A stretch of 64,000 nt of DNA. Source: an uncultured Dorea sp. Lineage in GTDB: Bacteria > Bacillota > Clostridia > Lachnospirales > Lachnospiraceae. The notes below the pieces were generated by a model, which saw only the letters and a program-made list of their open reading frames with translations, did no database searches and was not told where the DNA came from. A program made the translations under genes and the position numbers. Within the stretch, counting starts at the first letter, position 1; each line of letters begins with the position of its first letter. This document shows, piece by piece, positions 9,221-17,847 of the stretch. The DNA lies in the NCBI GenBank assembly GCA_910577685.1, contig CAJTOH010000020.1:1-64000 (forward strand), in the 5' to 3' direction.

Positions 9221-9901
9221 TTATGAACCGGACGGCAGATATGGTCTTAATATTCCCGCCACATTACTGATCGGCATCGTCTGAAGCCACACCTTACCTG
9301 GTCCGCTGATTACCGTATTAAAGAGTCCTTCGCCGCCAAAGAGCATGTTCTTGACTCCGGGCACACTCTTGATCTCCATCTGGCAGGTAGCCGTCATCGC
9401 CGCAAGATGTCCCGTGTCGACAACAATCTGCTGTCCCGGCTGCAGCTCGTAATCTACCACATGCCCGTCAAATTCTGCGAATACCGTACCGTAACCGCTG
9501 ATCTTCTGCATTATGAAGCCTTCGCCGCCAAACAATCCCGAGCTGAACTTCTTGTTAAAGAAGACGGACAATTCCACTCCTGCTTCTGCCGCCAGAAACG
9601 CACTTTTCTGGAAGATCATCTCCTGTCCCGGAGCAATCTCATACGCCTTAATCGATCCCGGAAAGCTGGACGCAAATGCAATCATTCCGCTGCCTCCCTG
9701 AGCTGTATAGACATTCTGGAACATCTTCTCTCCGGAGAACATTCTTCCGAATGCTTTCCCGAGTCCTCCGTTCGTTGTCGTCTCCATCTTCATATTCGGC
9801 GACATCCAAGACATGCCGCCGCCTTCCGTAATCATCTTCTCTCCGCCTTCGAGCTGGCAGACTACCACCGGGAGAGTCTCTCCCTGAATCTGATATTTCA
9901 T
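9221..9901 (-). CDS. AIM24 / TIGR00266 family protein
   Basis: The 226-aa protein is a Gly-rich all-beta member of the AIM24 (DUF124) family. Repeats of the type 'GGEGFIMQKISGYG' and 'GQQIVVDTGHLAAM' are typical. Its biochemical role is not established; members are found as stand-alone cytosolic proteins. AGGAGG ahead of the ATG at 9901 sets the start. It stands alone, with 152 bp to the gene upstream. That gap holds an ATGTA-N6-TACAT dyad but no clear promoter I would defend. Confidence 0.85.
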   Translation of the reverse strand: MKYQIQGETLPVVVCQLEGGEKMITEGGGMSWMSPNMKMETTTNGGLGKAFGRMFSGEKMFQNVYTAQGGSGMIAFASSFPGSIKAYEIAPGQEMIFQKSAFLAAEAGVELSVFFNKKFSSGLFGGEGFIMQKISGYGTVFAEFDGHVVDYELQPGQQIVVDTGHLAAMTATCQMEIKSVPGVKNMLFGGEGLFNTVISGPGKVWLQTMPISNVAGILRPYLPSGS

Positions 9902-10053
9902 AAATTCTGTACCTCCTGTACCTGTTAGCCGGAGCTCCTATAATATCCTTATGTACATATATACATTTCTAAGAGTTCCCTTTTCTTCTGTTACTATCAT
10001 ATACTTTTATGGAAAATATGTCAATTATTAGAAGCCCGGATACGAACAGTAAC

Positions 10054-11040
10054 CTAATTCCACTTCATCCCAATTCCGGCTTTCACCGCCTTGTCGTAAA
10101 TCTCTCTTGCAGCTATCAAATCCTGAGCCGCAACGCCGACGGACTTAAACACAATGATCTCCTCGTCGTTCTCACGCCCCGTCACTTCACCCTTAAGCAC
10201 CTCTCCCAGATCTCCGGTAAAATCGTTCTTCGTGATTGTACCTTCCTCCAACGGAATCAAGATATCCCCCGCCTCTGACAGTACCGCTTCTTCCGAATCA
10301 AAATAGATCCTGGAAGCCCGGGTCAGGATTACCGGATCCATCTCCTGCATATGGTGCTGATAGGAACCGATACAGCTTACAGTCGCCCCCTTCTTCACCT
10401 TCCTACCGTCGAAAACAGGCTTTTCGGACGGAGTAGCCGTAATTATCAGGTCCGCGTCCGCAATGGCTTCGTCAGACGACTGAACCGGAATAATCCTGAC
10501 TCCGTACCCCTTCATTTCCTCCTGCATCTGCTTTACAAACGTCCGGGTCCTGTCATAGTGTAAGCCGCATACCCGCACTTCCTCAAGCTTCCTTGCTTCC
10601 AGCATCGCCTCAAGCTGAGCCGCTCCCTGTCCTCCGGTTCCGATAAGCGCGCCAATCTTACATTCCTTCTTCGCCAAAACATCGAAAGCCGCCCCTGACG
10701 CCGCCCCGGTACGGATCTGCGTCACACAGATTCCGTCCATGATAGACTCTACTACGCCCGTCTTTCCATCAATCAGCATGACCTGCGCAGGCAGCGCCGG
10801 AAGCCCCTTCTCAATGTTGTGGGGAAATACGTTTACAATCTTAAGAGACGCCGTATCCATCTCCTCTACGTAAGCCGGCATAAACAGGAAACATCCGTCA
10901 TGCCCCGGTGCCTGAATATTGGTGCGCAGCGGTGCCTTACATTTTCCGTCTGTCAATAATTGAAAGGCTTTCTTATTCGCCTCTATAGCGTCTCTCATTG
11001 TAAATACTTTTCTGATATCTTCTTTTGATAATAGTAACAT
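10054..11040 (-). CDS. Ornithine cyclodeaminase / mu-crystallin family NAD(P)-dependent enzyme
   Basis: This 328-aa protein belongs to the family that includes ornithine cyclodeaminase, archaeal alanine dehydrogenase and ketimine reductases. A Rossmann GALIGTGGQGAAQLEAM motif lies in the middle. Conserved family features include APLRTNIQAPGHDG near the N-terminus, the TGAASG helix, and ITATPSEKPVFDG. The start (MLLLSKEDIRKVF) has an AGGAGG site. It is separated by 11 bp from the IlvD-like gene upstream, forming a two-gene catabolic operon. The pair suggests dehydration of a hydroxy or sugar acid followed by reduction or deamination of the keto/imino product. The substrate is unknown. Confidence 0.85.
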   Translation of the reverse strand: MLLLSKEDIRKVFTMRDAIEANKKAFQLLTDGKCKAPLRTNIQAPGHDGCFLFMPAYVEEMDTASLKIVNVFPHNIEKGLPALPAQVMLIDGKTGVVESIMDGICVTQIRTGAASGAAFDVLAKKECKIGALIGTGGQGAAQLEAMLEARKLEEVRVCGLHYDRTRTFVKQMQEEMKGYGVRIIPVQSSDEAIADADLIITATPSEKPVFDGRKVKKGATVSCIGSYQHHMQEMDPVILTRASRIYFDSEEAVLSEAGDILIPLEEGTITKNDFTGDLGEVLKGEVTGRENDEEIIVFKSVGVAAQDLIAAREIYDKAVKAGIGMKWN

Positions 11041-11051
11041 ATTCTTTCCTC

Positions 11052-12710
11052 CTACTGCAATAGATCCCATGGCTGCATTGCTCCGCCTTCTTCCGCCGGA
11101 CGGCACATCCTTGCAAAGATGTTCAGGCACCCCTTCTCCTCCTTAAGCGGCGGACATACCCAATTCTCTCTCCGTCCCGCCAGCTCTTCATCCGACACCA
11201 GCAGAGATACCTTCCCGTCCGGTATATCGATGACAATCTCATCCCCGTTCTCCACAAGGGCAATATTTCCTCCGTCATACGCTTCCGGCGACACATGCCC
11301 GATAATCGCGCCGTAATTAAATCCCGAAAACCTTGCGTCCGAAATCAGGCCCACACTCTTATGCAGACCCAAACCAATCAACGCGTCGATACTCAGCATC
11401 AGCTCTTTCATGCCGGGCGCTCCTTTACATCCCTCGTACCGGATTACAATGATATCTCCCGGCACGATCTTCCCCGACCGAATCGCCTCAAACGCCGCCC
11501 TGTCCCCATCGAATACCTTCGCTTTTCCTTTCATATACTTGACTTCATCGTACACCGCCGTCGGTCTCACAATCGCACCGTTCGGCGAGAGATTTCCTCT
11601 TAAAATCTTAAGCCCCGGCTCGTCAAACAGAGGATGTTCAAGAGAATGAATTACTTGGTTTTCCTGCCTTTTTACTTTAGAAAGAATCTCCGACCACGGA
11701 TACCCGTACATACTTGATACCTTCGTATAAAGTTTCTCTTCTAACATCTTCATCACATTCGGGACGCCGCCTGCATAGTGGAAATCTACCACGGTATAAG
11801 GGCCGCTCGGTATCACGGCGTTAATACATTTGATCTCATCGGCATATTTTTCAAAGTCTTCCAGCGTAAGCCTGATACCCAGTTCATATGCGTAAGACAG
11901 TAAATGAAGCACTGCGTTCGTAGACCCTGCCACCGCCAGATCAAACATAATCGCATTATGAAGCGTCTCTTTTGTAATCAGCATGGAAGGTTTTCTTCCT
12001 GCCTTCGTAAGTTCTACTGCGTATTTGCCTGCTTCCCTTGCTTTCCTAAGCTTCGCATTATCGGACGCCGGAATCGTGGAGGTTCCCGGCAGCACCAGAT
12101 TCAGCACCTCTCCCAACATCTGCATGGTATTCGCCGTCCCCATGGACGGACATGCGCCGAAGGACGGACACACGCTGTCTTCCATCTCCATCAATTCCTC
12201 TTCCTCCGCACCGGAAAATCTTGCGGAGTCCAAGTCTGCTTCTACCACGGTCTTCCCGCAGTATTGACCGGGCTGCATGGAACCGCCCGTAATTACCATA
12301 GACGGAATGTCAAGACGCATTGCCGCCAGATAGCAGCCGGCAATAATATTGTCGCAGGTCGCTATCATTGCCAACCCGTCGAAATTATGGACGCGTGTAA
12401 CAAATTCCACGGACATGGCTACGATGTCGCGTCCCACTTGTTCGTATTTTAGCTCCTCCGCGCCGTTCGCTATATTCCCGCAGGTCGCCGGAATACCGAA
12501 CTCGACCGGAATACCGCCCGCCGCCCAGATTCCTTCCTTTACAGCCTCCGCGATCTGCCGCAGGTGGGCCGATCCCGGCGAACCCGCCATGTATGAATTC
12601 GGTACGCCGATATGCGGTTTCCTGCGGATATCTTTGTCAGAATACCCGGCTGCTTTCATCATCACGCGCCGGTGGGCGGCTTGGGCGCCATTCCAATATT
12701 CTGTTCCCAT
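11052..12710 (-). CDS. IlvD/Edd family dehydratase, divergent
   Basis: The 552-aa length and motif layout match the Fe-S dehydratase family of dihydroxy-acid dehydratase, phosphogluconate dehydratase and sugar-acid dehydratases. Cluster cysteines appear in ATCDNIIAG and FGACPSMGTANTM, and the C-terminal SDARFSGFNYGAIIGHVSPEA matches the family SDGRFSG motif. Oddly, the usual CDK motif, whose Lys is carbamylated and binds Mg in IlvD, reads CDN here. It is not near ilvBNC genes and is paired with an OCD-family enzyme, so a catabolic role is more likely than branched-chain synthesis. The start has an AAGGAG site 9 bp ahead of the ATG. Confidence 0.82.
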   Translation of the reverse strand: MGTEYWNGAQAAHRRVMMKAAGYSDKDIRRKPHIGVPNSYMAGSPGSAHLRQIAEAVKEGIWAAGGIPVEFGIPATCGNIANGAEELKYEQVGRDIVAMSVEFVTRVHNFDGLAMIATCDNIIAGCYLAAMRLDIPSMVITGGSMQPGQYCGKTVVEADLDSARFSGAEEEELMEMEDSVCPSFGACPSMGTANTMQMLGEVLNLVLPGTSTIPASDNAKLRKAREAGKYAVELTKAGRKPSMLITKETLHNAIMFDLAVAGSTNAVLHLLSYAYELGIRLTLEDFEKYADEIKCINAVIPSGPYTVVDFHYAGGVPNVMKMLEEKLYTKVSSMYGYPWSEILSKVKRQENQVIHSLEHPLFDEPGLKILRGNLSPNGAIVRPTAVYDEVKYMKGKAKVFDGDRAAFEAIRSGKIVPGDIIVIRYEGCKGAPGMKELMLSIDALIGLGLHKSVGLISDARFSGFNYGAIIGHVSPEAYDGGNIALVENGDEIVIDIPDGKVSLLVSDEELAGRRENWVCPPLKEEKGCLNIFARMCRPAEEGGAMQPWDLLQ

Positions 12711-12744
12711 AAACCTATCTCCTTCTTTATATACTTTAAGACTT

Positions 12745-12773
12745 ACTATAGCAAAAAAAGGGAAGACAGGCAA
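12745..12773 (-). promoter_or_regulatory. Predicted promoter of the IlvD-like/OCD operon
   Basis: On the minus strand, TTGCCT (12768-12773), a 17-bp spacer and TATAGT (12745-12750) lie 35 bp upstream of the start codon. Confidence 0.5.
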
Positions 12774-12878
12774 TGGAAAATCACCTGCCATTATGGCCGT
12801 ACCCGTATGAATATTTTATCAGGAAATGTCGGACTTATCCTGTTTAGCAGTAAACCCCCCGAAACTCATCATTTTTAG

Positions 12879-12907
12879 TTGCCCCTTTTAGCCTTTTATA
12901 GTATGAT
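12879..12907 (+). promoter_or_regulatory. Predicted promoter of the GntR gene
   Basis: TTGCCC (12879-12884), a 17-bp spacer and TATGAT (12902-12907) sit 34 bp ahead of the GntR start. This promoter is divergent from that of the IlvD-like operon. Confidence 0.4.
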
Positions 12908-12941
12908 TTAAGATATAATTTTGAAAAACGGAGGAATTCCC

Positions 12942-13601
12942 ATGGCCGAAAAGACCGTATCCCTTTCTACACAGGCATACGACAAGATAAAAGTAAACAT
13001 CCTGAATCTAACCTATCCCCCTGGCATGCCGCTCACTGAAGCCATGCTGACTTCCGAACTTGGCATGAGCCGGAGTCCTATCAGGGCCGCCATCCAGATG
13101 CTGCAGACAGAGGGACTGATTGTATCAGACTACCATAAGTCCATGACCGTGCGGGAGATTACGGACAAAGACATTAACGAACTGTACCAGATCCGGGAAC
13201 TTTTAGAAGGAGCGGCTTTCCGGCTTATTTTCTCATCAGGGCGAAACGAGGAATTTTCTTACCGCCTTGAGGAGAAGATCGTGCGCATGTTCGCAACTGC
13301 GGAAAATGCCTACGAGTGGGAGATCGCCGATACCGCCATGCATATGGAGATTATCAGCATTTTTGAAAATGAACGAATTAATAAAATCTACGAGAATAAC
13401 CTGTGTGAACTGATCCGCATCGGACAGTATTCCGTCAGAAATGGCATGCAGATATCAAAGACAAATGAAAACCTCAAGAAGATGATCGAATACATGCGGA
13501 AGGGCGACTCCGAACAATCCTTCGCAATTTTAAAAGCCGACCATTTTGAGATCGGACGGGACAGCGCTTTAAAAGCAGAAATCTTAGGGCGCGCCACATA
13601 G
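12942..13601 (+). CDS. GntR family (FCD subfamily) transcriptional regulator
   Basis: The 219-aa protein has an N-terminal winged HTH (LTYPPGMPLTEAMLTSELGMSRSP… with the following IQMLQTEGLI). An all-helical FCD ligand domain follows, with YQIRELLEGAAFRL and the metal-binding histidine region around ADTAMHMEII. FCD members typically sense organic or sugar acids. The start at 12942 has GGAGG 8 bp ahead. Its divergent position suggests it represses the IlvD-like/OCD operon and that the effector is that pathway's substrate. Confidence 0.9.
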   Translation: MAEKTVSLSTQAYDKIKVNILNLTYPPGMPLTEAMLTSELGMSRSPIRAAIQMLQTEGLIVSDYHKSMTVREITDKDINELYQIRELLEGAAFRLIFSSGRNEEFSYRLEEKIVRMFATAENAYEWEIADTAMHMEIISIFENERINKIYENNLCELIRIGQYSVRNGMQISKTNENLKKMIEYMRKGDSEQSFAILKADHFEIGRDSALKAEILGRAT

Positions 13602-13604
13602 ACC

Positions 13605-14297
13605 TTACCATCCGCGCAGCTTCGCTGAAGGCACGTCTTTCCTGACAATCTCCAACGCCTGCTCCATGATACTGTCATTATACTTATGCAGTCCCCGCCG
13701 TATCACATATTCCACATTCACAAAGCTTTGCAGATAATACTGTTTTGCATTACGAATCCATTTCCCGATGGACTCAAAATCAGACCGCTGATGATATTCC
13801 AGAACAACAGTAGTGCAAAATTCATATGGTACGGCGTCGCTGAGCAAAAATTCCACGCTCTTTTTAACATTTTCCAAGTCATACCCCTGAATTCCCACCG
13901 TCTTTCCGTAACTTTTCGGCGAATTCTTGATATCCATGGCAACGTAGCTGACTAATCCTTCGGAGACAATACGCCGTAATTTATCCGGAAAACTGCCATT
14001 CGTCTCCAATTTAACCTCATACCCCAATTCCCTGACATGCTGCAGAAACTCTTCCACCCCGTGCTGAATCAGAGGTTCCCCTCCGGTCAGACATACTCCG
14101 TCCAAGATCCCTTTGTATTCCTCGAGAAATGCATATACATCTTCTACAGGAATATTCTTATTCTCATGGGTATCTATCACCAACGGCTTATAATAACAAT
14201 ATGGACAACGAAAATTACAGCCTGCAGTGAAAATTGAGCAGGCTATCTTTCCCGGATAATCTAATAACGAAAATCTCTTCAGGCCCTGTATTACCAT
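13605..14297 (-). CDS. Radical SAM protein, NrdG-type anaerobic reductase activase
   Basis: The 230-aa protein matches the NrdG2-like activating enzyme family (TIGR02495 type). The 4Fe-4S/SAM motif is CNFRCPYCYY near residue 30, followed by LTGGEPL and a METNGS-like LETNGSFP. It opens with GLKRFSLLDYPGK, typical of this group. A GGAGG site selects the ATG at 14297. No class III ribonucleotide reductase (nrdD) is adjacent, so its partner must lie elsewhere or be another glycyl-radical enzyme. The gene is head to tail with the TetR gene (78-bp gap) and ends 3 bp from the convergent GntR gene. Confidence 0.85.
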   Translation of the reverse strand: MVIQGLKRFSLLDYPGKIACSIFTAGCNFRCPYCYYKPLVIDTHENKNIPVEDVYAFLEEYKGILDGVCLTGGEPLIQHGVEEFLQHVRELGYEVKLETNGSFPDKLRRIVSEGLVSYVAMDIKNSPKSYGKTVGIQGYDLENVKKSVEFLLSDAVPYEFCTTVVLEYHQRSDFESIGKWIRNAKQYYLQSFVNVEYVIRRGLHKYNDSIMEQALEIVRKDVPSAKLRGW

Positions 14298-14375
14298 ACT
14301 TTCAGCCTCCTTTTCCACCCCGGCGCCATCCTTGAACTCCCGCCGATGATGCATTTTTACAATACTCAAGACAAA

Positions 14376-14960
14376 TTATGCCTTAAAATGCTCCAACATG
14401 TACGGCATACATTCCTTGCTGTACTGCCCTAAGGAATATCTCCCCTTATTCAGGCACCAATCCGAAACCAGAGCGCGTTCGCACATGGCATAATACTGCG
14501 TCACATCCCTTACCGCAACATCCCCGCGTATCTGACCTCGTTTCTGCCCTTCTTCCACGATACGGTCCAGCAGCTTGTAATAATTGCGGTTGCGGTCCAG
14601 AAGATGACTCTGCTTCTCCGATACGAGCTGTGTAGAATACAGGGAAGCAAGCAGGTCGATATTAATCTTCTCCTCCATCATAGTATGCGTCTCGTAATTC
14701 AGATATAATAGTTTTGCGAAACTATCCATATCCGGATCCATCTTTGCCTCCAACTCCTCATAATAATCGTCCAGAATCATGGACAATGTATTCAAAAGCT
14801 CATCCTTCGTGCTGAAATAATAATAAAAAGAACCCTTAGACGTACCTGACAGTTCGATGATATCGTCTACCGTTGTCCCACTATACCCTTTTTCATGAAA
14901 CAACTGCCACGCAGCCGAGACGATCCTGCTCTTCACACTTTTCTTCACATCTTTCTCCAT
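14376..14960 (-). CDS. TetR family transcriptional regulator
   Basis: The 194-aa regulator has an N-terminal TetR HTH: IVSAAWQLFHEKGYSGTTV…IIELSGTSKGSFYYYF. A helical ligand-binding C-terminal domain follows. It has an AGGAG site before the ATG. It lies between the NrdG-type activase and acylphosphatase genes and about 2.9 kb from the hypDE promoter, which carries an ACTATAGT dyad. Control of that promoter is possible but unproven. Confidence 0.88.
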   Translation of the reverse strand: MEKDVKKSVKSRIVSAAWQLFHEKGYSGTTVDDIIELSGTSKGSFYYYFSTKDELLNTLSMILDDYYEELEAKMDPDMDSFAKLLYLNYETHTMMEEKINIDLLASLYSTQLVSEKQSHLLDRNRNYYKLLDRIVEEGQKRGQIRGDVAVRDVTQYYAMCERALVSDWCLNKGRYSLGQYSKECMPYMLEHFKA

Positions 14961-15065
14961 GTCATTCTCCTATTCTAAGCCTTCTAGTGTGCTGGCCACT
15001 GTCTGCAAACAGTATCGATACCTAACAATATCAGCCGCCACTACCGCCGTCTCCGGTTCGTTATT

Positions 15066-15335
15066 CTAACGCACCCTAAAAGATCTCTCCTCCTCCACCG
15101 GAATCTCTTCATCATCAATCCAGTCAATCGATATATACATCCCGCGGTTCAGCCCTTCCATTAATTTGTGGATCATGGCCTCCCGCCCCTGCACTTCCAT
15201 CCGCACAGTACCGTCATATTCATTCCTGACCCATCCGGTCAGCCCAAGGGAGCCTGCCAGATGCTTCGCAGTATAACGGAACCCTACGCCCTGCACCCTT
15301 CCGTGGAAAACCAGCCGCTTTCGTATCTCTGCCAT
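15066..15335 (-). CDS. acyP: Acylphosphatase
   Basis: Small (89 aa) enzyme that hydrolyses acyl phosphates. The first signature FHGRVQGVGFRY (residues 10-21) contains the phosphate-binding loop and catalytic Arg, and the second, GWVRNEYDGTV, contains the catalytic Asn. It sits between TetR and the hypD terminator and seems monocistronic. Confidence 0.93.
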   Translation of the reverse strand: MAEIRKRLVFHGRVQGVGFRYTAKHLAGSLGLTGWVRNEYDGTVRMEVQGREAMIHKLMEGLNRGMYISIDWIDDEEIPVEEERSFRVR

Positions 15336-15417
15336 ATCATCACCATAATTTGTTTTATATTTCTTATATCATAATAATTGTTTTTTGCCAGAAAAGCAAG
15401 AAAAAGCTCATAATAAA

Positions 15418-15445
15418 GGGATGAGGAAATCCTGCTCCTCATCCC
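15418..15445 (-). terminator. Intrinsic terminator of hypD
   Basis: GGGATGAGGA (15418-15427) pairs perfectly with TCCTCATCCC (15436-15445) and is followed on the minus strand by TTTATTATG. It begins 20 bp past the hypD stop. Confidence 0.8.
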
Positions 15446-15465
15446 TTAAACACGTATGCCGCCGT

Positions 15466-17847
15466 TTAATTAAAATTCTGCTCCGTCCTCTCAATAATCT
15501 CATCCTGAAGCGGTTTGCTCAGATTGCGGAAGAAATCGCTGTATCCCGCCACACGTACAATCAAATCTTTGTACTCCTCCGGATTTTTCTGCGCGTCAAT
15601 CAACGTCTGCCGGTCAATCACATTAAACTGGATATGATGTCCGTCCATGGAGAAATAAGACCGAATCAGACTCGCCATATTGTCAAGCCCTTCTTCCCCT
15701 GCCACAACATCCGGCGTAAACTTCTGGTTCAGCAGCGTTCCCGCCGTCGCAAGGTGATCCATCTTCGCACAGGACTTGATTACCGCCGTCGGTCCGTTAG
15801 TATCCGCAGATTTCTCAGGGGAAATCCCCTCGGAAACCGGCTTATGAGCTTTTCTTCCGTTCGGAGTCGCAAGAATCACGTCTCCAAAGTACACATGACA
15901 GGTAGTCGGCAGCATATCCACCCCATACTTTCCGCCCTTCATATTCGGACGTCCTGTAATAGAGCTTCTGTAAAGCTCAAACACCTCCTGCATGATATCG
16001 TCTGCATAATCATCGTCGTTGCCGTATTTCGGAGTCTTGTCATGAACCATACGGTAAATTGCATCGTAGCCTTCATAATCATGCTCCATCGCCTCAATCA
16101 GCTCTTCCATAGTGAAGTTCTGCTTGTCAAACACATTATATTTCACAGCCGCCAGACAATCGGTGACCGTACCGATACCTACACCCTGAATATAGTTGGT
16201 ATTGTATCTTGCGCCGCCCGCATTGTAGTCCTTTGCATTAGAAATACAGTCGTTGGTCACAACAGAAAGACAGGGAGCCGGCATCTCCTGCGCATACAAC
16301 TGCTCAATCACATTATTGCCGCGAATCTTGATGTCAACGATATGGGCAAGCTGCTTCTTAAATGCCTCCCACAGCTCCTCATAGGTCTTAAAGTCTTTCG
16401 CATATCCAAGTTTCAGCCCGATCTGCTTCCCTGAATACTGGTCGAATCCATTAAACAGCGTCAACTGGAACACCTTGGGGATATTCAGATATCCTGTCAG
16501 GATATAGGCCTCGCTGCCCCACGCGCCTGTCTCCACACATCCGGAAGAGCCTCCGCGCCTTGCGTCCTCAAGATTCTTTCCTGCGTTAATCAGCTCCATA
16601 ATCTGAGCTTCCGTATTATAAAATGCAGGCTGTCCCCATCCTCTCCTGGAAACCTCGCAGGCTCTCTTTAAAAATTTCGCCGGAGTTTTCTTGCTGATGG
16701 TCACGTTCGAGTTCGGCTGAACCAACTTCATCTCATCCATGCAGTCCAAAATCAAATAACTTACATTGTTCACGCCGTTGCGTCCATCCGGTGTCACTCC
16801 GCCTGTGTTGATATTTGCAAAATCCGTATAGGTCGCGCTTTCCTTCAAAGTAATGCCAACCTTCACCGGCGCAGGCTGATTATAGAACTTCACCCACAGG
16901 CACTCTAAGAGCTCCAGCGCCCTCTCGTCATCCAAAATACCAGCCTCCACATCTTTCTCATAATATGGATTCAAATGCTGGTCAAGCCTTCCGGGGCTGA
17001 ATGCATCCCATGGATTCAGCTCAGTGGTTACGGCAAGATGAGTGAACCAATACAATTGGATTGCCTGCCAATACGTCTGCGGCTTGTGTGCGGGAACTAC
17101 CTCAAGGTTGGCCGCAATCTCAAGAAGCTCTTTCTTCCTTGTCTCATCCGCCTCTTTTTCCGCCATCTCAAGGGCAAGTTTATGGTAACGCTTGCCAAGG
17201 ATAATCACCGCGTCGCAGGAAATATCCATGGCCTTTAACTCTTCACATTTATTTACCGCCTCCGGGTCGTTGATGTAATCCAGCGCCTCCATGGTCTGGC
17301 GGATCTTCTCTTTGTAGTCCAGATAACCCGTGGTAAATACCTGCTCTCCGCCGCAGGTATGTCCCGGCCCTCTCTGCTCCATGAACTCGGTAAACATGCC
17401 TGCGCTGTAACATTCATGCCATTCGGGGGTCATTCTCGCAAGAATCTTTTCCCGCATACTTCTTCCCGTCCAGTAGGGGATGATTTCCTCCGCCTGCAGC
17501 TTCCGGTCTTCCTCCGTGGTGTGGAAGGAAACCAGTTCACGCTCGCTCATCACCACCATATCCTCTACGCTGTGGCAGCACAGCTCAGGGAAAGTCGGGG
17601 ATGCCTGAGGATCTCTTCCTTTCTCGCCAATAATCAGTTCGCCGTCGCCTAAGTACAGCGTCTTCTTAGAAAAATACTCCTTAAGAACCATTGCACGCAT
17701 GACAGGAATGGAATATTTCCCGTCGTTTTCTTTGTAAAAATCCGTCTCGATTTTCGCTCTCTCAAGGTCAATGTGAACCGGTGTCGTCACACTGAGTTCT
17801 CTGAGCTTTTGGATTCTTTCATTCATACCACGCTTTGCCATGTCCAT
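15466..17847 (-). CDS. hypD: Glycyl radical enzyme, trans-4-hydroxy-L-proline dehydratase
   Basis: The 793-aa protein is a glycyl radical enzyme. It closely resembles the HypD sequence I recall from Clostridioides difficile, which removes water from trans-4-hydroxy-L-proline to give 1-pyrroline-5-carboxylate. Visible features: GCVETG with the thiyl Cys and general-base Glu at about 437-439, and the C-terminal glycyl loop RVAGYSD with Gly near 768. HypD-like segments also include PELCCHSVEDM, LYWFTHLAVTTELNPWDAF and TDFANINTGGVTPDG. The ATG at 17847 directly follows the activase stop; an AGGAGG lies 4 bp before it and 10 bp before a second in-frame ATG at 17841. Either start may be used. No proC (P5C reductase) gene is adjacent. 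Confidence 0.86.
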   Translation of the reverse strand: MDMAKRGMNERIQKLRELSVTTPVHIDLERAKIETDFYKENDGKYSIPVMRAMVLKEYFSKKTLYLGDGELIIGEKGRDPQASPTFPELCCHSVEDMVVMSERELVSFHTTEEDRKLQAEEIIPYWTGRSMREKILARMTPEWHECYSAGMFTEFMEQRGPGHTCGGEQVFTTGYLDYKEKIRQTMEALDYINDPEAVNKCEELKAMDISCDAVIILGKRYHKLALEMAEKEADETRKKELLEIAANLEVVPAHKPQTYWQAIQLYWFTHLAVTTELNPWDAFSPGRLDQHLNPYYEKDVEAGILDDERALELLECLWVKFYNQPAPVKVGITLKESATYTDFANINTGGVTPDGRNGVNNVSYLILDCMDEMKLVQPNSNVTISKKTPAKFLKRACEVSRRGWGQPAFYNTEAQIMELINAGKNLEDARRGGSSGCVETGAWGSEAYILTGYLNIPKVFQLTLFNGFDQYSGKQIGLKLGYAKDFKTYEELWEAFKKQLAHIVDIKIRGNNVIEQLYAQEMPAPCLSVVTNDCISNAKDYNAGGARYNTNYIQGVGIGTVTDCLAAVKYNVFDKQNFTMEELIEAMEHDYEGYDAIYRMVHDKTPKYGNDDDYADDIMQEVFELYRSSITGRPNMKGGKYGVDMLPTTCHVYFGDVILATPNGRKAHKPVSEGISPEKSADTNGPTAVIKSCAKMDHLATAGTLLNQKFTPDVVAGEEGLDNMASLIRSYFSMDGHHIQFNVIDRQTLIDAQKNPEEYKDLIVRVAGYSDFFRNLSKPLQDEIIERTEQNFN

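Noticed and set aside
11052..12710. Biosynthetic IlvD of the branched-chain pathway
   Set aside because: No ilv or leu neighbours, a CDN in place of CDK, and an operon partner and regulator typical of catabolism.
15385..16434. A 349-codon open frame on the + strand
   Set aside because: It lies antisense to hypD, starts without a ribosome site, is rich in Arg/His/Leu from reversed codons, and resembles no protein. It is a shadow of hypD. The same applies to long + frames inside the sensor kinase (31090-32037), gatB (52098-53270) and aspS (55641-56561).
15466..17847. Pyruvate formate-lyase or choline trimethylamine-lyase
   Set aside because: The sequence around the Cys loop (GCVETG) and many other segments fit HypD far better. 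The activase carries the extra ferredoxin domain absent from the PFL activase.
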